Assembly: GCA_900320095.1 (NCBI GenBank)
Contig: ONQZ01000008.1
Span: forward strand, 1 to 59,940
Source: an uncultured Lentisphaerota bacterium
Lineage (GTDB): Bacteria; Verrucomicrobiota; Lentisphaeria; Victivallales; UBA1829
DNA: 59,940 nt
Direction of reading: 5' to 3'
Below the pieces are notes generated by a model. That model had not been told where the DNA came from. It searched no databases and saw nothing but the letters and a program-made list of their open reading frames with translations. The translations under genes were made by a program, and so were the position numbers. Below are positions 1-9,523 of the stretch, piece by piece. The first letter of the stretch is position 1; every line of letters starts with the position of its first letter.

Positions 1-1
1 G

Positions 2-3000
2 ACGAAGAATCTCACGGCTAACGAAGGGGCGGTCGTGCGCGGCGCGGACAACGCCGGGCTCGACGGCGCGATCACGATCGGGAGCGGCGCCACGCTCACA
101 GGTTCCCTGAAATTCGGAGAGGTGTCGGACCTCGTGATCGACGGCGTCTGGAATTTCGACATTTCCGGGGCGACCATCGGCAAGGACGCGCTCTTCCGTT
201 CGGAAAATAATGCGCTTGTGTCCTTCACCGGCACGACGGCGCAACTCGTCATCACGGTCTCCGCCACGCAGGACTTCGGCGTGTACAAGCTCGCCTCCGG
301 GATCACGGGCTTCGAGGACGCCGTCTTCACCATCGTCAGCGCCGCAGGCACGGAACTCGGCACGATATCGGCCGGCGAAAGTATCGTCATCGGGAAAAAC
401 AAATACACGCTGAACCTCTCGGGTCCGGCGGAACTCAGCCTGACCGTCCGGGGAAAGGACTCGGAAAAATCCCCGTACGTCTACGTCAATTCCGACTGGG
501 CGGACCTGGCTTTCGGGACCATTGTGTATATCCCGGACGGAGGGAATGCGATCATCGGGTTCAACGCCTTCTCCGACCTCAAGGGCATCTCGGACTATGT
601 GTCCGAAAGCGGCACCGTCACGGTCGTCAGCGGTTCGTTCGAGGACGGCGGCTCCATCACGCGGAACGTGCAGGTCCTGGACGCCACGATCGCCGGTTTC
701 ACGGTATCCGGATACGGCACGCTGATCCTGAACGAGGGCGCGAAGGCGAAGGACATCACCGTGTCCGCGGGCAGCCTGCTGACCGTGAACGAGGGCGCCA
801 CCCTGACCATCTCCTCGCCCGAGTTCCTCAATCCCGACGCCTTTATCACGATCCAGGGGAACCTCTGCCTGGACCTGACCGGGACCGGGGCCGACGGTCC
901 GGCGTTCGTCGACGCCTCCATCCTGCCGTACAGCCCGATGCTCCGCGTGGAGATTGGCGGCGGGCTCTCCAACGGCATCTACTCGCTGGTCTCCAACATG
1001 ACGGAATTCAACGGCGTCGAGATCTACAGACACGGGGTCAAAACCGCGACGATCACGGCCCTCGACCAGATGTCCAACGGCTATGGCCTGACCTTGTCCG
1101 AGGATTCCACTCTCCAGCTCATCAGGAGGAATTCCGTTTCGTTTGCCTACGTCAATCCCGCCTGGGCCGGGCTGGAGGACGGGACGGTCCTAGCGGACGG
1201 GTACACCATCGGCTACAACGCTTTTTCCACAGTGGAAGATGCGGAATTTGCGACAGCGGATGATCTGATCGGCATGGTCGATCTCATGGGCGGGACGTTT
1301 TCCGTTCCGGGCGGCCTTCATGAATTCGTCAGACTCCGCTATGGAATGCTCGAAAACACGACGGTGAAGAAAGGGGCTACCTTCAATGCGTTCGAAGGAA
1401 CCGTCCTGAAAGATATTGTCGTCGAAGGATACATGAAGGTGCTGGGCAAGCTCGAAAGCGCGCAGAACATTGTCGTGAAGGGATATTTCGACGGCTACAA
1501 TTGCTCGCTGGACGGACTGGAGATCACGGTCGTGAGCGGCGGGACCTTCAGCGGCGGGGGAACGGTCACCGAGAATTCCGATATTACGGTCGACGGCGTC
1601 CTGGAATTCAGACTGGGAAAGACGTTCGACGGCTTCTCGTATATCAAGGGAACGCCGGAATATAAACTGAACATCGCTCGGTATCGGGATATCACCGACC
1701 GGGATGCGAAAAAACCGCCCTATGTCCTGGCCAAAGGGGTGGATGAGTTCGACGGGACGATCACCGTCCGCATGGACGGGTCGATGGGGTACCTCACCGT
1801 AGGAAACAGCGTCCTGCTGAGCGACCTGCTTTTCACTCTGACGCTGGAGGCGGATGAGGAAAGCGGCAAGAACAACCTGGTCGTCGATTTCAAATACACA
1901 AAGCCGATTTATCTGAGTTCCTCCTGGGAAGGTCTGGAGGAAGGGACGACCGTGACCATATGGAACGGCGGCCCCACGGAAACGGCGACCATCGGCGTCG
2001 ATGCGTTCTGGAAGGAAGAAGACGCCCTCGCCGCGTCCCAGGGGCTCAAAGAAATCCGTATCTACGGAGGGACCTATTCGTTCGCTGACGGCCTGTCGAT
2101 GATTGCGAACCAGTTCCGCCCGGAGTATCCGGTCTATGTTCACCATACCGTGATCATGGAAAACGGAAGTCTCTCTCTCGTCTCGGATTCGGAGGCGAGG
2201 AACATCACGGTTTCCGCGAAAGGGAGTTTCAGTGTATATGCCTGTAAGATCGATTCCCTGACCGCCGAAAAGGGCTCCTATGTGTCGATCTCGTACGGCA
2301 GTACGATATCCGGCTTCTGGACGGTCGAAGACGGCGTGGATTTCAAATTGACATTCCGCAATAACACGAACCCCGGGTCGGTGATGGTCTTCGACGTCTA
2401 CAGGGCCGAAATCGGCGGGCGTGCCCTCTTCCAGTTCGGCTCCACGCTCTTCCCGGAAGGACTGACCGCGGGCGGACTCGCTTATATCGCCAATGTCTCC
2501 GGCACGCAGGAATACGGCGAGTATCTGCTGGTGACCGGCCTGCCGGATTTCAAGGACAGCATTGCGATCTCCGTGGACGGCGTCCAGGTCGGCAGCGTGA
2601 GCACGGGCGGCAAGCTGATCGCCAACGGAAAGACCTACACGCTGAAGCATCAGGACAACGCCCTGACACTCACGGTCGCGGAGTACGTGCAGCCGTCCGT
2701 CGTCTACCTGAACTCCGCCTGGAAGAAGATGCCGGAGGACACGGTCGTGGAGATTCCCGGCGGCACGGCGGTCATCGGGTACGATGCGTTCGCGGAGATC
2801 GGCAAGGCGCTGGTCGCGGCGGGCTCCGACGCCACGGTCGCGATCACTGGCGGCACGTTCGTGTTTGCCGACGGGATCGACGCCGACGTCCTGGTGATGA
2901 CCGGCGCGGTGCACGATTCCGCCGTGCGGAAGTCGCTCACGGTCGGGGCAGGCGCTTCGGCGTGGAACCTGCAGGTGGCCGAGGGCGGGACGCTCACGGT

Positions 3001-4162
3001 CGAGGCGGGCGGGAAGCTCACCGGCTGGGCGGTGTTCGCCGAGGGCGTGAACATCACGGTCGATGGCACACTGGACTTCGACATTTCCAAGCTGACCGCC
3101 GGAAGCGCCGCGCTGTACGAAGGATTGAGCTATGTGCAGGGCGATACTGCCTATACCCTCACGGTCCGCGCGGCGCAGACGCCTGGGTTCTACTACCTGG
3201 CGTACGGCGCGGACGGCTTCAAGTCCGCGATTACGCTCACGGCGACCGACGGGACCGCGCTCGGCACACTTCGAGCGGGCATGTCCACGCGGATCGGCGA
3301 CGCGCTCTACACGCTGAACCTCGGCGGCGACGGCATCCTGAGCCTGTCCATCGCGCCAGCTTCCTCCGCCGCGAATACACGGAGCGACGTCGACGGAAAC
3401 GGCGTCAGCGACGTGCTGTTCCAGTACACCGGCGGAGACAATCAGACCGGATACTGGATGAACGGCAAGGACACCTGGCGCAGCTCGAATGCGCCGCATC
3501 CGGCCGAATGGACGTTGCTCGGCGCGTACGACATGGACGGCGACGGGATCGCGGATTCGGTGTTCGTCGGCAACGGCGTCGAGGTGGATGGCGTGAAGGG
3601 CGCGTACATCGGGTATTATAAGGGCGGCGTCGACACGGACGACAACTGGGTGAACATCCATTTCCTCGAAAACGAGGAGGGAAACGTCTGGCTGAACAAG
3701 ATCGGCAACCTCACCGGGAACCCCGATAAAAACTCTATCGTGTGGCATTGCGCGGGACTCGGCGCGCTCGGCGTGTGGACCGACGGCACCAGCGAATGGA
3801 CGTCCCTCGGCGCGGGCTTCGATTCCAACTGGACGATGGTCGGCTGCGGCGACTTCAATGGTGACGGGCGCGATTCCGTCGTAATGAGCTATTTGGGCGG
3901 CGTGAAGTATTACGCGATCGGCCTTGACGGCTCCGCGGTCGACATGGGCAATCTGAACTGGTCCGGCTGGGAAGTCCGCGCGATCGGCGATTTCGCAGGC
4001 GACGGCAAGGACGACATGATCCTGTTCCACAAGGACTACGGCGCGGTCGTCATGATCGCCGACGGCAATCTGGACAACTATACTGCCATCGGCCAGCTCG
4101 ACGCGAAGGACTGGTTCATCGTCGGCGCTGGCGATTACATGGACTGGACCGTTATCGCGTAA
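2..4162 (+). CDS. Giant repetitive surface protein with C-terminal FG-GAP-like repeats (5' end outside window)
   Basis: The frame is open to the left edge, so the N-terminus and any signal peptide are missing; about 1386 residues are visible. The N-terminal two thirds is beta-rich, Gly/Thr/Val-rich sequence typical of adhesin or autotransporter passenger stalks. At least four divergent copies of a module opening with a Tyr-[LV]-Asn/Ser-x-x-Trp motif and continuing to an Ile-Gly-[YFV]-x-Ala-Phe motif can be seen, starting near nucleotides 475, 1140, 1905 and 2695. From about nucleotide 3385 the protein changes to FG-GAP/VCBS-like repeats with Asp-rich calcium loops such as DVDGNGVSD, DMDGDGIAD, DFNGDGRD and DFAGDGKDD. 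It ends in MDWTVIA, and the protein entering at the right window edge ends in MNWTVIA. An extracellular adhesion or glycan-binding role is inferred. No autotransporter barrel is present at the C-terminus. Confidence 0.8.
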   Translation, partial: TKNLTANEGAVVRGADNAGLDGAITIGSGATLTGSLKFGEVSDLVIDGVWNFDISGATIGKDALFRSENNALVSFTGTTAQLVITVSATQDFGVYKLASGITGFEDAVFTIVSAAGTELGTISAGESIVIGKNKYTLNLSGPAELSLTVRGKDSEKSPYVYVNSDWADLAFGTIVYIPDGGNAIIGFNAFSDLKGISDYVSESGTVTVVSGSFEDGGSITRNVQVLDATIAGFTVSGYGTLILNEGAKAKDITVSAGSLLTVNEGATLTISSPEFLNPDAFITIQGNLCLDLTGTGADGPAFVDASILPYSPMLRVEIGGGLSNGIYSLVSNMTEFNGVEIYRHGVKTATITALDQMSNGYGLTLSEDSTLQLIRRNSVSFAYVNPAWAGLEDGTVLADGYTIGYNAFSTVEDAEFATADDLIGMVDLMGGTFSVPGGLHEFVRLRYGMLENTTVKKGATFNAFEGTVLKDIVVEGYMKVLGKLESAQNIVVKGYFDGYNCSLDGLEITVVSGGTFSGGGTVTENSDITVDGVLEFRLGKTFDGFSYIKGTPEYKLNIARYRDITDRDAKKPPYVLAKGVDEFDGTITVRMDGSMGYLTVGNSVLLSDLLFTLTLEADEESGKNNLVVDFKYTKPIYLSSSWEGLEEGTTVTIWNGGPTETATIGVDAFWKEEDALAASQGLKEIRIYGGTYSFADGLSMIANQFRPEYPVYVHHTVIMENGSLSLVSDSEARNITVSAKGSFSVYACKIDSLTAEKGSYVSISYGSTISGFWTVEDGVDFKLTFRNNTNPGSVMVFDVYRAEIGGRALFQFGSTLFPEGLTAGGLAYIANVSGTQEYGEYLLVTGLPDFKDSIAISVDGVQVGSVSTGGKLIANGKTYTLKHQDNALTLTVAEYVQPSVVYLNSAWKKMPEDTVVEIPGGTAVIGYDAFAEIGKALVAAGSDATVAITGGTFVFADGIDADVLVMTGAVHDSAVRKSLTVGAGASAWNLQVAEGGTLTVEAGGKLTGWAVFAEGVNITVDGTLDFDISKLTAGSAALYEGLSYVQGDTAYTLTVRAAQTPGFYYLAYGADGFKSAITLTATDGTALGTLRAGMSTRIGDALYTLNLGGDGILSLSIAPASSAANTRSDVDGNGVSDVLFQYTGGDNQTGYWMNGKDTWRSSNAPHPAEWTLLGAYDMDGDGIADSVFVGNGVEVDGVKGAYIGYYKGGVDTDDNWVNIHFLENEEGNVWLNKIGNLTGNPDKNSIVWHCAGLGALGVWTDGTSEWTSLGAGFDSNWTMVGCGDFNGDGRDSVVMSYLGGVKYYAIGLDGSAVDMGNLNWSGWEVRAIGDFAGDGKDDMILFHKDYGAVVMIADGNLDNYTAIGQLDAKDWFIVGAGDYMDWTVIA

Positions 4163-4177
4163 ACGACAGGATAAAAT

Positions 4178-4226
4178 GTGCGCGAGCGCAAGCCGCGCAC
4201 TGCCCACGGGGAGGGCTTGCCCTCCC
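4178..4226 (-). repeat. REP-like hairpin repeat, copy 1
   Basis: It holds an inverted repeat with 7-nt arms (4178-4184 and 4194-4200) around a GCTTGCGCT-like loop on the minus strand. An 8-bp palindrome containing GGGCAAGCCC on the minus strand follows at 4209-4226. The same two modules recur at 43.7 and 46.7 kb in the same relative order. Confidence 0.55.
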
Positions 4227-4283
4227 TCCCCGACACAGCGTTCCGTTTTTTCCCAGGCAGCTCGATTCTTTTTCCTGATCGGC

Positions 4284-4312
4284 TTGACAGCGACGCATTT
4301 CCCGTGTATAGT
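4284..4312 (+). promoter_or_regulatory. Sigma70-type promoter for the 4341 gene
   Basis: TTGACA (4284-4289) and TATAGT (4307-4312) are separated by 17 nt, just upstream of the GAAAGGT ribosome-binding site and the ATG at 4341. Confidence 0.75.
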
Positions 4313-4340
4313 ATTGTGAACGAACGAAAGGTAATCAGAT

Positions 4341-4592
4341 ATGAACGAAAACGATGCGACCGTCGAACCGACCGATTTCTGGTATATCGACTCGAAATAT
4401 CACATCCACTGCGAAGAATACATCGAGTACCACAAGGACGCGATGGACTGGGATCTTGTCTCCCGGTATCAGACGCTCAGCGAACCGTTCATCGAGAAGT
4501 TCGCCGACCGGGTGAACTGGAAGATCATCTTCCAATACCAGGACCTGAGCGACGCATTCCGGGAGAAATGGAAACACAAACTGGCGGAATGA
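4341..4592 (+). CDS. Small protein with tandem 23-residue Trp/Tyr-Gln repeats
   Basis: This is an 83-residue hypothetical protein. Residues about 35-80 are two imperfect 23-residue repeats of the form [VM]-[ND]-W-x-[LI]-[VI]-x-x-Y-Q-x-L-S-[DE]-x-F-x-E-K. Short repeats of this kind occur in small phage and bacterial proteins of unknown function. There is no signal peptide or membrane segment, so it should be cytoplasmic. It has its own strong promoter and a strong terminator, so it is a single-gene transcript. The base composition is lower in GC than the flanking genes. Function unknown. Confidence 0.75.
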   Translation: MNENDATVEPTDFWYIDSKYHIHCEEYIEYHKDAMDWDLVSRYQTLSEPFIEKFADRVNWKIIFQYQDLSDAFREKWKHKLAE

Positions 4593-4625
4593 TGATCCGT
4601 CTTTGACATTAGCTTCATAAAAGAT

Positions 4626-4666
4626 AAAGCCCTCCGGCCATTCTTGACGGCTTCGGAGGGCTTTTT
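4626..4666. terminator. Bidirectional intrinsic terminator
   Basis: An 11-bp perfect stem (4626-4636 with 4654-4664) is followed by a T run on the plus strand. It lies between the convergent ends of the 4341 gene and the marR-family gene, and the A run on its other side suits minus-strand termination too. Confidence 0.85.
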
Positions 4667-4694
4667 CGTCTTCAGATCAAAGACAGAGGAACGA

Positions 4695-5192
4695 TCAGTC
4701 AGCGTCCTCGTAGAAGGCTCTCAGGAGGGTGCGGAGGGAACGCGCCATGATCTCGCGGTCCTGTTCCGGGATGGTCGCCATCGCCTTCGCCACGCGGTCG
4801 TGCAGGAATCTGGAGAGGACGTCGAGGCGCTTCTTCGCGGACTCAGAAATTGAGAGGTAGACGACGCGGCGGTCGTCCTTCGACGCGGTCCGGCAGACCA
4901 TGTCGCTCTTCACAAGGCTGTCGACCATCTGGGAGACGCCGCCTGAGGTCACTCCGAGCTCTTCCGCCAAGTCGCGGATGCTCACGAGACCGCCCTGCGC
5001 CTGCGCGAGGTAGGTCAGCACGCGGATGCGCGAGAACGTGATCTTCTGCCCGGGCGCGATGTCCGGGCATTCCTGCAGGAGCAGGTTCAGCATCTTGGCG
5101 TTGTTGCGCAGGATGAGGCGCCACACGTCGCTCGCGATGTCGCCGGAATCCGGCACGGGAAACAGAAGATTCGATTCAGGTTTCTTGCTCAT
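4695..5192 (-). CDS. MarR-family transcriptional regulator
   Basis: At 165 residues this has the usual MarR length. A winged helix-turn-helix spans about residues 50-115, with the recognition-helix sequence LGVTSGGVSQMVDSL and the wing residues KDDRRVVYLSIS typical of the family. The start has an AAGGAGA ribosome-binding site. It begins 12 nt after the RND transporter gene and is the last gene of the adaptor-pump-regulator operon. It is therefore a likely local repressor of that operon, released by a substrate of the pump. A candidate operator dyad lies upstream of the first gene (9524-9551). Function is inferred from fold and position. Confidence 0.9.
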   Translation of the reverse strand: MSKKPESNLLFPVPDSGDIASDVWRLILRNNAKMLNLLLQECPDIAPGQKITFSRIRVLTYLAQAQGGLVSIRDLAEELGVTSGGVSQMVDSLVKSDMVCRTASKDDRRVVYLSISESAKKRLDVLSRFLHDRVAKAMATIPEQDREIMARSLRTLLRAFYEDAD

Positions 5193-5204
5193 AATAGGGT
5201 CTCC

Positions 5205-8200
5205 TTAATCTCTCGGGCGGTCGAGGTGCAGAATCTTTTTGCCGGTCTCGCGGACATACTGGAAGAACGCGTAGAGGGCCGGGGTGAACATAATGCCGAT
5301 CAGCGTGGCCAGGATCATGCCGGAGAACGTGGTGATGCCGATGGCGCGGCGGCTGCCGGCCCCTGCGCCCGTCGCCACGACCAGCGGGAACACGCCGAAG
5401 ACGAAGCTCCAGGCGGTCATCAGCACGGCGCGGTAACGGAGGCTTGCGCCGCTCAGGGCGGATTCCACGATGCTCTTGCCGTGTTCGCGCTCCTGCTTGG
5501 CGAATTCGACCATGAGGATGGCGTTTTTGGCGGAAAGACCGATCAGCATGACCATGCCGAGCTGGGCATAGATGCTGAGGTCGAGCTTCGCGATCTTCAG
5601 GCCGATCAGCGCGCCGCAGACGGCGAACGTGACGGTCAGCATCACGGGCACGGGGATCGTCCAGCTTTCGTACTGGGCGACGAGGAAGAGGTAGGCGAAC
5701 ATCAGGGCGAGCGCCATGAGGTAGACGATCTGGCCTTCGTTCTGACGTTCCTGATAGCTCAGCGCGGTCCATTCGAGGTGGTACTGCTCCGGCAGGTTCG
5801 CATTTTCCATCGCGTCCATGATGAGGCGCGAGCTCGATCCGGGCAGACCGTTCACGGTCAGTTCGGCGCTGGTCATCTTGTTGAAACGGGAGATCTGGCG
5901 CGGGCCAACGGTGTATTTCAGGGTGCCGAACGAGGTCAGCGGGACCATTTCGCCTACGTCGTTGACCACCTGGATCTCGCGGATGTCGTCGAGGGTGGAT
6001 CGGTAGTCGGCGGAGGACTGCATCTTCACCTTGAAGTTGCGGCTGACCATGGTGAAGTCGTTAATGTAGAGGGAGGCGAGTTTGCTCTGGAGCGTCGTGT
6101 AGATGCTGAGCGGGGAAACGCCGAGGATATGCGCCTTGTCGAAATCGATGTCAAGATACAGCTGCGGCGTGTCGGCGTTGTAGGGCGTCATGGCGACCGC
6201 GATCATATCCCGATGGCCCATCATCAGCTCGCGGGTGTACCCCTTCATCACGTCCGAAAGCTCAATCGGGTCGACGTCGCCGATGCCGCACACCTGCGCG
6301 CTCACACCGTTGACCATGCCCAGGCCCATGATGGCGGGCGGGGAGAACACCGTGATGCGGGCGTCCGGGATGGATGCCAGACGGCCCTGAATCTCAGCCT
6401 GGAGCGCGCCGAGCTGGAGCTCCGGCGTTTTGCGCTTGTCCCAGTGGTCCAGCGCCACGATCGCGATGCCGACGCTTTCACCGGAACCGGACATCATGCT
6501 GAAGCCGGACACATCCAGGACCGAACGGATGCCCTTCATGTCTGCGAGCTTCTCGCGGATGTCGCGAAGGACGGCGTCCGTGCGTTCGACAGACGCGCCG
6601 CTCGGCAGTTCCACGTTGCAGAAGAGCACGCCTTTATCCTCCTCCGGCAAGAACGAACTCAGGGTGTGCGTGAACATCCAGTAGACGGCGAACACCACGC
6701 CGGCGAAAAGGAGCACGGCCAGGGGGGACCAGCGCACGAGGAAACCGGTGAAGAACAGGTAGATCTTGCGGCTGAAGTCCAGCACGGCGTTGAACGGACG
6801 GAACAGCAGCGGCACATGGTGGTCCGGGCGGCGCAGCAGCAGGGCGCAGAGCGCCGGGCTGAGCGTCATGGCGATGGTCGTGGAAAGGCACAGCGAGATG
6901 CACATGGTGACGGCGAACTGCACGTAGATCACGCCCACCATGCCGCCGTAGAACGCCAGCGGCACATAGCAGGACACGGTCACGAGTGTGGTGGAGATGA
7001 TGGCGCCGGTGATCTGGCGCATGGTCTTCTCCGCGGCGGCCTTCGGGCCGAGCCCTTCGCGTTCCATCAGGCCCTGGCAGTTCTCGACCACCACAATGGC
7101 GTCGTCGCACAGAGAGCCGACCACCAGAATCAGACCGAACATCGTCAGGACGTTGATGCTGTAGTCGAGGGCGTACAGGAACGTCATGGTACCGATCAGG
7201 GCGACAGGGATCGCGACGGACGGGATCAGGGTGGCGCGCCAGTCCTGAAGGAAGATCCAGGTGATGAGCACGACCAGCGCCAGGGCCAGCACGATGGTCG
7301 TCACGATCTCCTTCATCGAAACCTCGATGAACTCGGTCGGGTCATAGGCGCTGACCACGCTCACGCCCTTCGGGAAAAGCGTCTTCCAATGTTCCAGCTC
7401 GGCTTTCACGCGTCCGACCGTACCCATGGCGTTCGCCTCCGGCGTACGGTTCACGAGCAGGGCCACGCAGGGATGGCCGTTGAACACGCTTCGTCCGGCG
7501 TAGGAACTGGAGCCGACTTCGACCTTTGCCACGTCGCTGAGACGCACGATGCTGCCGTCCGAATCATGGCGCAGGACGATGTTCCCGAACTCCTCGGCGG
7601 TCACGAGGCGGCCCTTCACGTTCAGCTTGAACGACATGTAGCTGTTGCTCTTCTCCGTGCCGATGCTGCCCGCGGCCGCCTGGATGTTCTGCGACTGCAC
7701 CGCGTTGGCGATGTCCGAAGTGGAAATACCGAGTCCGGCCATACGGAGCGGGTCCAGCCAGATGCGCATGGAGTATTCCTCCAGCGACATCACTTCGGCG
7801 GACGATACGCCGTCCAGACGCGTGATGGCGTCCTTCACGTTCACGTTGATGTAGTTGTTCAGCTCCATCATGTTCAGTGTCGATTCGTCTGTCGTGAAGG
7901 CGTACACAGCGAGGATGTCGTTGCCGCGCTTTTCCACGGTGATGCCGAGCTTCGTTACGTCGGTCGGCAGCTGCGGTTCGGCACGCTTGATGGCATTCTG
8001 CAGGTTCACCATGGCGATGTCGGTGTCGGTGCCGCTCTTGAACGTCACAGTACAGGAGTAGGAGCCGGCGTTGCTGCATGTGGACGAGAAATAGAGCAGA
8101 TCGTCCACGCCGTTGATCTGGTCTTCGATCGGCATGGCCACGGTCTGTGCGATCACTTCGCCGCTGGCGCCGGGATACATCGCGCTCACGTACAGGGACG

Positions 8201-8324
8201 GCGGCGCGATCTCGGGATATTCCGCCACGGGCAGTTTGAAGAGGCTGATCACGCCCGCCAGGACGAGGATCAGACTGATGACGATCGCGAAGCGCGGCCG
8301 GTCAATGAAAATCTTGGAAAACAT
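5205..8324 (-). CDS. RND multidrug efflux transporter, HAE1 (AcrB/MexB) family
   Basis: This is an inner-membrane proton antiporter of 1039 residues, a normal full length. It begins IDRPRFAIVISLILVLAGV (TM1) and carries the conserved TM4 acidic pair in VVGSLCDDAIVVVEN (Asp-Asp). In TM10 it has the essential Lys in LIGLSAKNAILMVEFAK, and it ends with the usual GIMFTPALYAFFQYV segment. Two large periplasmic porter loops follow TM1 and TM7. It should export hydrophobic drugs, dyes or bile-salt-like molecules through a tripartite complex with the adaptor encoded 18 nt upstream. No TolC-type outer-membrane channel gene is nearby, so a channel encoded elsewhere is presumably shared. Confidence 0.95.
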   Translation of the reverse strand: MFSKIFIDRPRFAIVISLILVLAGVISLFKLPVAEYPEIAPPSLYVSAMYPGASGEVIAQTVAMPIEDQINGVDDLLYFSSTCSNAGSYSCTVTFKSGTDTDIAMVNLQNAIKRAEPQLPTDVTKLGITVEKRGNDILAVYAFTTDESTLNMMELNNYINVNVKDAITRLDGVSSAEVMSLEEYSMRIWLDPLRMAGLGISTSDIANAVQSQNIQAAAGSIGTEKSNSYMSFKLNVKGRLVTAEEFGNIVLRHDSDGSIVRLSDVAKVEVGSSSYAGRSVFNGHPCVALLVNRTPEANAMGTVGRVKAELEHWKTLFPKGVSVVSAYDPTEFIEVSMKEIVTTIVLALALVVLITWIFLQDWRATLIPSVAIPVALIGTMTFLYALDYSINVLTMFGLILVVGSLCDDAIVVVENCQGLMEREGLGPKAAAEKTMRQITGAIISTTLVTVSCYVPLAFYGGMVGVIYVQFAVTMCISLCLSTTIAMTLSPALCALLLRRPDHHVPLLFRPFNAVLDFSRKIYLFFTGFLVRWSPLAVLLFAGVVFAVYWMFTHTLSSFLPEEDKGVLFCNVELPSGASVERTDAVLRDIREKLADMKGIRSVLDVSGFSMMSGSGESVGIAIVALDHWDKRKTPELQLGALQAEIQGRLASIPDARITVFSPPAIMGLGMVNGVSAQVCGIGDVDPIELSDVMKGYTRELMMGHRDMIAVAMTPYNADTPQLYLDIDFDKAHILGVSPLSIYTTLQSKLASLYINDFTMVSRNFKVKMQSSADYRSTLDDIREIQVVNDVGEMVPLTSFGTLKYTVGPRQISRFNKMTSAELTVNGLPGSSSRLIMDAMENANLPEQYHLEWTALSYQERQNEGQIVYLMALALMFAYLFLVAQYESWTIPVPVMLTVTFAVCGALIGLKIAKLDLSIYAQLGMVMLIGLSAKNAILMVEFAKQEREHGKSIVESALSGASLRYRAVLMTAWSFVFGVFPLVVATGAGAGSRRAIGITTFSGMILATLIGIMFTPALYAFFQYVRETGKKILHLDRPRD

Positions 8325-8342
8325 CTTATGCCGCCCCCGGGA

Positions 8343-9446
8343 TCATTTCTCTTCTGGCGCGGCGGGGATGACTTCATCGCCAGGCATGACTTTATGCGTG
8401 CCCTGGGACACCACTTTCTCCCCGGCTTTCAGACCGGATTTGATCAGCTGATGCGTCTTTGTCATGTCGCCGAGCTCAACCACGCGGCGTTCGATCTTGT
8501 TGCCATCGCCGACCACATACACGAAAGAGGTCTGAGCATCGTGCAGCACGGCGGACGGCGGGACCGCGGGCATCTTTTCCGCGGACTTCTTCGACAGCGT
8601 CACAGTGACCGTGCTACCGGGGATCAGCTTCATGTCGGCGTTCGGGAACGAAGCGTACACCTGGATGGCGTCCGTCTTCAGGTTCGCCTCGTTGTTCAGG
8701 AACTCGATCTTGCCGCCGGAGGTATATTCAAGACCGTTGGCCAGCTTCAGGGAGACTTCGCCGTTTTCCTTCAGCGCGGTCAGACTGCCGTAGCCGGACA
8801 GGAAATCGCCCATGCTCATGGCGAAGCGCACGCGGATGGGCTGCATCTGAATGATCGTGAGCATCGTGCCGGAGGAAGGCGTGATGTAGTTTCCTTCTGT
8901 AAAATTCGTTACGCCGACCAGGCCGTCGATGGCGGCGGTGATCGTGGTGTGGTCCAGATTGTACTTCGCCGTAACCAGCCCCGCTTCGGCGGCGGCGAGT
9001 TCGGCGCGCATGGCATCCAGTGCGGACTTCGTATTCTCCATGGTGTCCTTGCTGGTGGCGTTCACTTCGTAGAGCATCTGGTTGCGGTCGTAGGTGCTCT
9101 GCGCGTATTCCAGCCTCGCCTTGCATTCCGCGATCGTGGCTTCGGCCTGCTTCACCGCGGCCTCGTAAGGCGTCTTCTCAATCGTGTACAGCATCTGCCC
9201 CTTCTTCACATAGTCGCCGTCGTGGAAGCCGAGCTTCAGGATCTCGCCGGAAACGCGCGACACCACGTTCACTTCCGCCTGCGCGACCACCTGCCCCGTG
9301 TAACGGCGGCTCTGAACATTGGCGATATCCTCGACAACGGCGACGCCGACGACCTGTTTCATGGCGCCGGGCATCTGAGCGAACAAGGGAGTGAAAAGAG
9401 CAACGGCAGCGGCCGCTGCCAGACACATCACGTGCTTTTTATTCAT
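8343..9446 (-). CDS. RND efflux periplasmic adaptor (membrane fusion protein)
   Basis: The protein is 367 residues long. An N-terminal signal peptide (basic start, Ala-rich hydrophobic core, ending near LFAQ) directs it to the periplasm. Family order is visible: a beta-barrel/lipoyl half-motif around residues 45-75 (VSGEILKLGFHDGDYVKKGQ), an alpha-hairpin at about 85-145, the second lipoyl half (TAAIDGLVGVTNFTEGNYI), then the barrel and membrane-proximal domains. It is the first gene of the pump operon, with an AGGAGG ribosome-binding site and a good promoter. It bridges the RND pump and an outer-membrane channel. Confidence 0.93.
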   Translation of the reverse strand: MNKKHVMCLAAAAAVALFTPLFAQMPGAMKQVVGVAVVEDIANVQSRRYTGQVVAQAEVNVVSRVSGEILKLGFHDGDYVKKGQMLYTIEKTPYEAAVKQAEATIAECKARLEYAQSTYDRNQMLYEVNATSKDTMENTKSALDAMRAELAAAEAGLVTAKYNLDHTTITAAIDGLVGVTNFTEGNYITPSSGTMLTIIQMQPIRVRFAMSMGDFLSGYGSLTALKENGEVSLKLANGLEYTSGGKIEFLNNEANLKTDAIQVYASFPNADMKLIPGSTVTVTLSKKSAEKMPAVPPSAVLHDAQTSFVYVVGDGNKIERRVVELGDMTKTHQLIKSGLKAGEKVVSQGTHKVMPGDEVIPAAPEEK

Positions 9447-9493
9447 AGAAAGGAACCTCCTGTTCTGTTTTTTCTTGAAGACAATAGGCTATT

Positions 9494-9522
9494 AATATAT
9501 CACATGCTAATCAATTTTTCAA
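9494..9522 (-). promoter_or_regulatory. Promoter of the efflux operon
   Basis: On the minus strand, TTGAAA (9517-9522) and TATATT (9494-9499) are spaced 17 nt apart, about 47 nt before the adaptor start codon. The -10 region belongs to a 13-nt string repeated at another promoter (47059-47071). Confidence 0.7.
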
Positions 9523-9523
9523 G

